DNA from: Diplodia intermedia
Lineage: Eukaryota; Ascomycota; Dothideomycetes; Botryosphaeriales; Botryosphaeriaceae
Reading direction: 5' to 3'
Assembly: GCA_021495925.1 (NCBI GenBank)
Contig: JAKEKT010000186.1
Coordinates: 1-16,849 of the forward strand
DNA length: 16,849 bases
Part shown: positions 1 to 8,037 of the stretch, one piece after another
Position numbering within the stretch: the stretch's first letter is position 1
Layout: every line of letters begins with the position of its first letter
The notes under the pieces: model-generated
Database searches by the model: none
Told to the model about the DNA's origin: nothing
The model's input: the letters and a program-made list of their open reading frames with translations, nothing else
Translations under genes and position numbers: made by a program

Positions 1-640
1 CCCATCCTGCTGGCGCGCCGCGTCTCAATCAAGCGGCGTTGTGCAACGGGCGATCGGCGTTGGTTACGGGGGAGGGAAAGGGGAGCGCTGCTGCTGTTTT
101 AAGCACGGTCGTTGGAGACGCGGTATCTGCGGGTGGCCAGGGTCAGTCGGTGGCTAGCGGGTGCATCCGTTCGGGGCGGCGGGGATGGCGGGGGAGTGGG
201 GCTAGGGTAGGTGGTTGGTGGGTGTTTTTGTGGAGGGGGTCGCGGGGTGGGAAGGGGGAGGGGATTAAGGAGGTGGAGGGGTGGACGGCGGGTTGGTTGG
301 GGCGGAGGGTGGTGGTGGGGGAGGGAGAAGATGGGGGTGCGATGGAGATGGTGCCGCAGCGGACGGCGGGATTCGAGAGAGCAGTAGTAGCTCGTGGGGA
401 TGGGATCGGTATGGCGACAGACTTGCCCGGCGATGCTGCGTGTCGGCGGTGCCGGGAGCTGGAAACGGCGGCTGCGAGGTTGCCGGGCGTTGAGATCCTC
501 ATGCGGTTGGAAGGCTCGCATGTGTCTTGTCACTTGCCGTTTGGGACGTACACGAGCGTTCTCTGCGTTGTCGAAAGCTTCCTCACTCTCAAGGCCTCGG
601 GATCCTCGACTGAGGGCAAGGACAGGTCTGTAACCAGGCA
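1..640. other. G-rich, strand-asymmetric intergenic DNA
   Basis: No gene is recognised here. The + strand is very G-rich and the minus strand correspondingly C/T-rich, most strongly from about 160 to 345, where runs of three to five G recur every few bases. Reading frames are open on both strands, but their translations are low-complexity (Gly/Trp/Arg-rich on +, Pro/Arg/Ser-rich on -) and match no family I know. A pyrimidine-rich minus strand would suit a promoter or 5' leader of a gene reading leftward out of the window, but no start or splice signal decides this. Confidence 0.4.
173..337 (+). other. cluster of putative G-quadruplex motifs
   Basis: Three successive sets of G-runs are visible on the + strand. 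The first has runs at 173-176, 181-184, 190-194, 198-201 and 205-207. The second has runs at 235-239, 244-247, 249-251, 254-258 and 260-263. The third has runs at 307-309, 317-321, 323-325 and 333-337. Loops are mostly 1-7 bases, which meets the usual four-run quadruplex pattern. Whether they fold or matter in the cell cannot be told from sequence. Confidence 0.5.
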
Positions 641-3090
641 TTTTGGTATCACATGGAGCATCAAAGAGAGCGAGGATACTCAGTTGATCGATGTGGATAA
701 TAGCATTTCACGGGCAGTTTTTTTTTTCTCCTTAGAAAAAAGAGGGACGAGGCTGACATTAGTGCTGCAGTCATACTCACTCCAGCCACGGCCGCGGACA
801 TACCGATCTTCTTCAGTAAGCACCTGACAGGCCCGGGCCGGCAGAGTTTGGGTTTCTCCTCGACTATCAAACACTTCATCGATGCGTCTGTGCGAACCCA
901 TCTGGTCCGACGTCGGTCTACTTCTCCGGCCCAACCACCTTCATGGCCGCAGGAGAGACTTCCTGCGTGGGGCTGCGTTGGGAGAGTCAGGGGTTCGCTC
1001 GGATTTCCTTAGATTGGTAATGCGCGAAGTGGGATGTGTGAGGAGCCCGGCTCGGCATGTCCGAGTTATCTCTCTCGGATATGCCCGTTGAAGTTCGGCG
1101 GGCTTGATCATCCTTTGCATCGCTCTGCAAAGCAGCTGACTCCCGAATAGCCTATGGGCAATACACTTGAGGTACAGTATGGTGTCATTTTCCCCAGTGT
1201 GTTATGTTTGCTGTATAGCTCTGCACTCATGTTCAGTGCTTGTTCGGATATGAATCAGCATCTGATAACAAACAAAAGACTTGGGAATTATTGGCCACCG
1301 TATCATAGGCCGAGATCCAGCAGTAGGTTGTGAATCATGCAGACGACGATCTAGAGAAAATTTTTCACATCTGAGTTCTTATCAAGCGTTTGGGGGAAAG
1401 AACTGAGTCAACTGTAAACAACCAACCGTAGGCCAGTATGCTTCTCTTCGGCATCCAGAGTGCTGCACAATCCAGATTCATCCCATGTAAAAGAGAAGCA
1501 GTACGGCTGATGTGCATGCTCAAGTTTCAGCAGCACGGAAGATTCACTACCGTCAGTGCCATATCATCCGACTCAATGCCGCCACTGGCCTGCCTTCACT
1601 TGTAGTGTTTCTCCTAAACTGCGTAACGTTCATCCAAAGAGCCATCGCGACTGGGCTCATTACATGTCAGCCTAGATTTGCGCCTTGGTCTTTACCTTTC
1701 GTGCCCGACAAGAGCTGCTTTGTTCGTTCGTTTCGCGGATGCATCGCCCTTTCTATAGTAGTCAAAAACATCTAAAGGCCTAGCTGCCGACAAGCGCGTC
1801 AAGTCTTTGCACTTGGAAGCCCCATCCCCTTTCCCACCTCCATCACCCATCCCATGTTTACTGTTGCAATCACACAGAACGATATCGGTAAACCACACTG
1901 GCAATTGGGCGCCCACCTTCCGGTCTCACAGCAGGAAATAGCCGCCGGAAGCGCGCCCGGCAGCCTCTCCTCCGAGCCCTCTGTCTTGCTCGATTCCAAC
2001 AATCCGCCATCCTTATCCTACCCAATCCCTCCATCTCCGCCTCCGTCACACCAAGAACATAGATCGGCCGCCTATGACTTAACCCGAGCCCGTCTCGGGG
2101 CCGCGAATTTTTTTTTTTCTTCATCAGAGGACAAGCGCGCTCGCGCCTCGTAATCGGCCAAGCGAGGCAGCCGAGAAAGAAGTGGGGCTATTGTGGGACG
2201 TGAGTTTCGAGTGCAGCTGAAAGGATGCCGGGGAGGCGGGGGGCGCGGCCGGTCGAGGTTGTCATCGAGACGAGGTGCGGCGGGCATCACGAGGGAGAGA
2301 GCAGGTCTATTATTGGATTCCTTTGGGCACCGCGCACCGGTGAGGGGATGAAGTTGTTAAAGGGGAGGTGGTGATAGTGTGTGTTATTGGCGTCGATCTC
2401 GCCTTCTCCGCAGAGAGAGCGTGCGTTTGACGGTGCATGCGGCGATCTGGATTTGCTTTTTGCTGACGTTCTGCGGGAATGATGATCTGCTTCGGTTCTC
2501 TAGTTGGCTTTCTTCGGTAATGTCTTTTTTACGGCCGAGATGCAGCGGTCTCGGCTGTCGGTTCTGGTCATCAAAGATGCTATGTTTCAGTCGGCGGCGA
2601 CGGCGGCTGCTCTCCAGACATTGCGCTCGGGATAAGGGATTAGCGCTTACGGGTGTGGTGTTGCTCAGCAACGTCCATGCACACTGTTGCCTGGCTGCAC
2701 TGACGCAGTCAGGGGGAAGCGGGTTGATGTTCCGTCTGCTGCAAATCGAAGATCCGATATGGCCGCGAGGAAGACGGTTCCCGAAACGGAGAGAGCTCCG
2801 CCGAATCTGCATCGCCAACAACAACATGCCCGTCCAAACTCACGACGACTTTGACTTTTGCCGCCCGAGCACTATGTATAGCGATGCACCTCCGTCGTCA
2901 TCTGTGCACCCGGCCCGCCCATATATGGAATCTGACAGCCCCCGACTCTGCAGTCTGACAGGAGCGTTTTCGTACATCCCTTCCTCGCTGACGTCGCGTC
3001 TGCGCGAGTCATCCGCCGCGTCTATTCTGCGACTCATAGCGCCACCGGGGAAACGGCATCTGACTCGCATAAACAGCTCGGGCTGAGCGG
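641..3090. other. long intergenic region, no supported gene
   Basis: Nothing in this stretch resembles a known protein family, tRNA or rRNA. Stops are frequent from about 1000 to 1850. The largest open frame (2379-3086, + strand, 235 codons) is mirrored by open frames on the opposite strand and gives a Cys/Arg/Ser-rich translation without domain character, so I treat it as chance. A small perfect hairpin (7-bp stem, 6-base loop) sits at 1113-1132. CpG is common and the sequence shows no obvious RIP (C-to-T) decay. Confidence 0.4.
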
Positions 3091-5261
3091 TCTGCGAGGC
3101 GGTGACGCCGTGTTACGCACGAAAGGGCTCGGGCATCGAAAAACAGGGACCACCGCGCAATCGCATCCCGGCCGTCTCCAAACTATCGCGATAGACGCGG
3201 CAATGATTCTCACTGGCATTGGGCACCAGGGAGTTTTGGGGATGCCAACGATGCTTTGATCAACGACGGCTTTTGGAGGATGCATGTCCCTGCTGTAAGG
3301 CGTGTCGACCAAGATTGCTGGATGCGGCCGGGCTTGGGACGACAGGACCGCTGTCGAGTCTCGTTTGGAAGCTGCATGCATATCGGCCATGACGATGGTG
3401 GTCGTCGTGCAGCCCTGCCTGCTGCAACGAAAATCGCCATGGGTCCGACGGGATTGCGCAGGAGAGAGAAGCTAAGGCTGCACCCGTGCGCAGCTCCCCG
3501 TGCCGGGGAACGTATGCACACAGGCCAGATATAGAAGCAGGGAAGATGCAAGATGCTTCGAGAGGGCGGCATTGCCGAATCGGGAGTTTGAGTCAGCCAT
3601 TGCGCAAGAGATGTGATCTGCTGGTCCATCCATCACCCGGAATGCATCACGGCGCTAAAGCTGAGACGCGCGGTTCCCTGCTCGACGCGTTTCGACATCG
3701 GGTGAATGTACAGCAGCCATGCTGACCAAGGAAAAAGGGTCCGCGTCGAGATCCACAAGCCGGTCTCCCGGAGCGTGAAGCATATCATGCAAGCCGAAAA
3801 TACTGGAAGGAGTGGTCGAGGCGTTCGGGCTTCCAACGCGCCGTGTTTTGTCCTGTGGGAATGGCGGAGTGCCGAGTGGCTATGCGAGCAGTGTGGAGGT
3901 CCGCTTTGATATTGCGAATAGTGGATCTGATAAGGCCGGTACATGGCGTAGGTACCTCCGATGCGTTGCCTGAAAAGGGTTATTAGCAGACCGTTTCGGC
4001 AACGATAGTCCCCGACGACAGCTTCTCGAAGGCAAACCCCGGGAAAAGGAATGCACAACCCAGGCTCATCCCTTCGACTAGGTATAGATGTAGAAAGGCG
4101 GTCGGCGGAAGGCTGGAGAGACCACGGTATCGGCCCACGAATCACGCGTTGGCTGAGTGGAATGCTGGAAAAGCAGCACAGGGAGATGCCGCATTCAGCA
4201 GCCAACCGTGGAATTGGAGAAGTGAAGGGCCTGGACTCGGGGAAGGAGCACAGCGGCCGCAAACGTGGCTAGCCCGGGACCAATGATGCAGCAAGCGAGA
4301 AGCCACGTACCACAGCCTGCCGCCTCTGCGTCGTCGTCGAGCGTGTGCAGCTGCTCCGTCACGCGCGTAGCCGGCGCCCCACTGATGTCGGCGATAGTGA
4401 CTGCGAGAGAGGGAGATCTGTGAAGTCTGCGACGCTGGGAGCGTGGACTAGCGAAGTATCCTCCGCGTCGAGCTGTGGTGCGTAGTCCGCGTAGAGGCAA
4501 CCCGGCGGTTCTGCGGCTGCTCCGTCTGCCGCACTCCTCCAGCGCTAACGCGGACAGGGCTGGGCTGTGGGCGGTAGCTCTCCCACACGCACCCAGCATC
4601 GTCGATAGCAACGACAGCGTTGAGCTTTGCGGACTGTTCTCGGTCCCATTCCGCAGTCGACCCATCCGAGCGCAAGGGCTCGCTGTCAGTGCGGCTGTCG
4701 GCCTTCATGCGCCTAACACCGCTGCCCGCGGCTAAAAAACAGCCCGGTCTCGCATCGCTTGCCTTGGCCGTGGCCATCTCTACATCGGCACAGATTGCCG
4801 ATCCGGACCCAGATCATTGCGACCAGAGCAGCAAAGGCTGGAGTCTAGCTGCCCTTTGCACAAGCCCCGGAAGATAGCGAAAGCCGCCGCTAGCCCCTAG
4901 GAGCGTCGCTGCTAGATTGCAGATCAGCCGCGTCGCTGCTTGACTCTTGCTCGGCTATTCGCGCCGTCCAGCTTGCGCGGGGAACCGGGCCCCTGGCGCC
5001 GCAGGGCACACGCTAAGCCCACGAGGCTGGCTGGCCCCGTCACCTTATTGCTCCCCGGGTCCAGAGGGCTGTGTGGCTGGGGGCGGCACGGCTTATTCTA
5101 GCCCTGGCCGGCACGCTCCCTAGCGCCCTGGGCATGCTACCACTGCCTGTTGATATCCGCGACGCCCGTCCCGCTAGCTGCAACTCTCTCGAAAACCCCT
5201 CCACCCTCGAGTGGGGACCACATTCCCTACACCCCATCGCCATCATCATCAATCCTTTCGC
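3091..5261. other. intergenic region upstream of the seven-TM gene, no supported gene
   Basis: I find no recognisable gene here. A minus-strand frame at 4262-3633 (209 codons) and two overlapping minus-strand frames at 4777-4448 and 4665-4195 are open, but their translations have no motif I can name. The 4665-4195 frame ends in a short hydrophobic stretch, and a GTACGT donor-like site occurs on the minus strand near 4308, so a small spliced gene cannot be fully excluded. From about 5040 the sequence becomes promoter-like and leads into the TATA element at 5262. Confidence 0.35.
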
Positions 5262-5268
5262 TATATAG
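5262..5268 (+). promoter_or_regulatory. TATA-like element of the seven-TM gene
   Basis: TATATAG lies 74 bases before the ATG at 5336. It is followed by a pyrimidine-rich stretch at about 5301-5333, as is common around fungal transcription starts. The assignment rests on motif and position only. Confidence 0.45.
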
Positions 5269-5335
5269 CCGGGGTACCTCTGGGCGCATTCCCGGGATCA
5301 TCCCCTTGTGCTTTTGTCTTTTTCGTTCCTCCGCA

Positions 5336-6846
5336 ATGGCTCCCACCCTCGAATGGCCGGCCATGGTCGCGAGAGATCCAGAGCAGGCTGCCGCCAACTA
5401 CACCCCTGCCGACATTCCCTTCGCAGGGAGGATGATCTCGGTGAGCAGGGAACGAAGTGTCGGCGACGGCGTCGAAGCTAACACAAAGCCCACAGATGTT
5501 CATGTCGTTGGTCACGCTCTGCGTCCTGTCCGTCTGCATCGTCCGCCGCGTGCAACGTATCCACGACTGGATGTCCCTCCCGCTCGCCGCCTGGCTCATC
5601 GTCATCATCTACAGCGACTCGTTTCTGTTCGTCTTCGTCACCGCCCTGTTCAAGGACATCGGGCTCAACAGCAACCAAACCATATGCGAAGGGGCCATCC
5701 TGCTCTGTCTCATCTGCTACATGTCCACCAAGATCTTCATCTACTGCTTCCTGGTCGAGAAAGCGGCAAGTCGCCGTCCTCTGCTTTCTCCCCCGTCACC
5801 GACTGACACTTGGCCAGTACATCGTCCGCGGCAAACACGAGCCGCGCATGAAGGACAAGCTCTACCTGTTCAACTGCTTCTTCATGATGCTGCCCTACAC
5901 GATCGTGGTCATCCTCAATTTCGTCTGGTAAGCCGCACCGCGCCCCCGTCCGGGACCAGCCGCTCACAGCCGCAGGCGCATCGCGTACATCAACACCACC
6001 GGCACGTGCATCATCGGCATGCAGAAGCGGGCCATGCTCCCGCTCATCATCTTCGACGTGGCCGTCAACGTGTACATGACGGCCCTCTTCATCGTGCCGC
6101 TGCGCCAGCTCTACTCGTACAAGAACCGGCAGAACACGATGCTGCACACCATGGCCTTCCGCACCTTCATCGGCAGCTGCGCCACGCTGACGTCCAGCGT
6201 CGCCAACCTGACGGTGCTGATGGTGCTCGAGGGCGAGCCGGGGTGGATCTGCCTGCTGTGCTGCAACGCCGACAGTAAGTCCCCAAGAACACGCTTCCTG
6301 AAAAAAAAAAGAAAGAAAAGAAAAAAACCCTACCGAGGCCATCTATCTAACGACACAGTCCTCTTCTCCGTCCTCGTCCTCCACTGGGTCACGTCAGGCG
6401 ACCGCACCGGGCAGACGACCAACCGCAGCTACCCGTCCGCCGCCGACCACGACGCCCCCAACCCCAACGGCGGCACCCGGCACCACTCGCGCAGCGCCAC
6501 GCACTCGCACAAGAACCTCGCGGCCGGCCCGCTGATCGGCACCGAAACCATCATCTCGCGGCACTACCAGGAAGCCGCCATCGCGGCCGCCGTCGGCAAG
6601 GACTGGCCGAACACGATGAAGGCCGACATCGAGGCGTCGTGCGAGCCGGTCAAGCGCGCGAGCGGCGACGAGGGCAGAGTGAGCATCGCGATGAACAGGA
6701 TCATGGTGACGCATGAGCGCAAGATGGTGTTTAGCAGCGAGGACGACGACGATGTGCAGAGCGAGACGACGGGCGGGACGGGGGGTGCGTACAGGCAGCG
6801 CGAGGGGAGCACGGATGGGATTGTGGATCGGGAGGGGCATCGGTGA
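5336..6846 (+). CDS. seven-transmembrane GPCR-like integral membrane protein (5 exons, 423 aa)
   Basis: Exons are 5336-5440, 5496-5765, 5818-5927, 5976-6274 and 6359-6846; they join to exactly 424 codons including TGA. The translation resembles a widespread family of uncharacterised fungal integral membrane proteins. Seven hydrophobic segments lie near residues 33-51, 63-87, 99-124, 140-162, 181-208, 223-246 and 252-274, followed by a hydrophilic tail (277-423) with a late acidic Asp cluster. The short N-terminus has a sequon at Asn21. Cys99 at the outer end of TM3 and Cys173 in the TM4-TM5 loop sit where GPCRs form their disulfide, and Asn168 in that loop is another sequon, which fits an outside N-terminus. 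Intron 2 (5766-5817) is GC-AG, with donor GCAAGT and branch CTGAC. Intron 4 (6275-6358) is 84 bp and stopless in frame. Intron 3 could instead end at 5969, adding two residues. Receptor function is inferred; ligand and G-protein coupling are unknown. Confidence 0.85.
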
Positions 6847-8035
6847 ATGAGGGGGGCGAGAGTGAGATGCTCTGGAGGATGTGAGACAGCGAGATGATGC
6901 TTGTCGTGCGTCCGTCAGCCCGTTTGGCGGACGGCGCGCGCTGGAACGGGGATTTCTTTGGCTTCTCTCGTCGCGCGCGCGCGCTTTTCTCTGGAGCTCT
7001 TGCTCTCTCTCTCTCTCTCTCTCTCTGCAGGAACAACTACCCGGAAGAAGCCTTCTTCGTACCGGAAACGACCCGATTGGAAATCTCCGGATCCACAAAA
7101 CCACACACACACACAAGCGGCATCCCCCCGCCTCCGCGAAGGAGCGCCACAAGCGCCAACCCCCGGATCTTCAGCAACGGAAATCCCCAATAATCCTGTC
7201 TCACGACGAACCGCCGTCATGAGGGCAGTAGCAGCACCACCGGCATCACGTCATTGCACTAGCCCCGCCCAGACGACCCCGGGTTGCAACCGTACCATGG
7301 GAAGAACGGCCTGGGCGTCTCACATGCGGAAACAACAACAAAAACACGTCGATAATTTTCAGACCACTCACACGCCCCCGGTCTTCCCCCGCTAGGCTCG
7401 ATTGCGTCTAGATACGCGATCGAGGGCTGGCATTTCCTTCCCGCAACAACCGGGACGCCATAGCCGTCGGGAACCCTACATGTCTCCGCAAGCTTGCCCG
7501 AACGCGGCGCCTGCCGCTCTCTCTCCCCCCCACAGTACCGGACTTTCTCGGGTGGTGCCGAAGGAACCGGGTGGATGTGTGGCTGAGGCTGAGCAAGCGG
7601 GGGAGGCTGTGTGTGTACCATCGTGCCGGCGTGCGTACGGCAAACCCGAGTCTAGAGCTTGGGCGTGCGTGGTTGGGTTTGGTTGCGGGAGGTCTTGGTC
7701 TACCGACGTGCATGGTGGAGCATTGTCCTCGGTGGCTCCCCACTACTTCATCCATTCCTTTTGTTTTTTGCACCAAGCATTCGCTCTTCGCTTAGCAGAC
7801 TGGTTTTGGGGGAAAACCAAAAGCAACCTGAGCGCTTAAGCACACGGTGTGTTTTGGGCAAAAAGCCTCGAGACAAGAGACGGAGAGAATCGTACATACA
7901 TACGAACAGAATAGACTCATGTAGTATCAACACACATATATATACAAGACCTATCTTTACATCATCCCATCATCAATGCCATCACACCCTCCCACCACTC
8001 ATCCACTTCCGCGCTCTCTCTCTCTTTCTCTCTCT
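6847..8035. other. intergenic spacer between convergent genes, rich in simple repeats
   Basis: This spacer lies between the stop codons of the seven-TM gene (+) and the esterase (-), so it should hold both 3' UTRs. It contains a GC/CG tract, a CT tract and a CA tract (listed separately), a TATATATA at about 7937, and CT-rich DNA just beyond the esterase stop. Several frames of 100-160 codons are open on both strands around 6881-7839, but they overlap one another and have low-complexity or featureless translations. I see no gene. Confidence 0.5.
6972..7115. repeat. cluster of dinucleotide microsatellites: (CG)n, (CT)12, (CA)7
   Basis: A 13-base alternating CG tract lies at 6972-6984, an uninterrupted (CT)12 at 7003-7026 and a (CA)7 at 7102-7115, all within about 145 bases downstream of the seven-TM stop codon. 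Alternating CG and CA tracts are classic Z-DNA formers and CT/GA tracts can form triplexes, but nothing here proves such structures. The lengths make this a likely polymorphic marker site. Confidence 0.85.
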
Positions 8036-8037
8036 CT
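8013..8037. repeat. CT/GA-rich microsatellite running into the esterase stop codon
   Basis: The + strand reads as CT repeats interrupted by one TTT. On the minus strand it is a GA tract that begins in the TAG stop codon of the esterase and forms the first bases of its 3' UTR. Confidence 0.75.

Noticed and set aside
39..827. 262-codon + strand open frame
   Set aside because: It needs a non-ATG start, and its translation is Gly/Trp/Arg low-complexity caused by G-runs; open frames also exist on the other strand across the same bases.
1113..1132. Perfect 7-bp hairpin with 6-base loop
   Set aside because: Too short and isolated to be called a regulatory structure; expected by chance in several kilobases.
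2379..3086. 235-codon + strand open frame
   Set aside because: Cys/Arg/Ser-rich translation with no domain, no family resemblance and overlapping open frames on the minus strand; treated as chance in GC-rich DNA.
3633..4262. 209-codon minus-strand open frame
   Set aside because: No recognisable motif, no promoter-like context and a mosaic amino-acid composition; not enough to call a gene.
4195..4777. Overlapping minus-strand frames with a hydrophobic end and a GTACGT donor-like site
   Set aside because: I could not build a spliced model with a family-like product; the hydrophobic stretch alone is weak evidence.
6394..7152. 252-codon minus-strand open frame
   Set aside because: Opposite the seven-TM last exon and its 3' flank; Arg/Pro/His-rich and passing through the simple repeats.
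6881..7839. Several 100-160 codon frames between the convergent genes
   Set aside because: They overlap each other on both strands, pass through microsatellites and show no family features.
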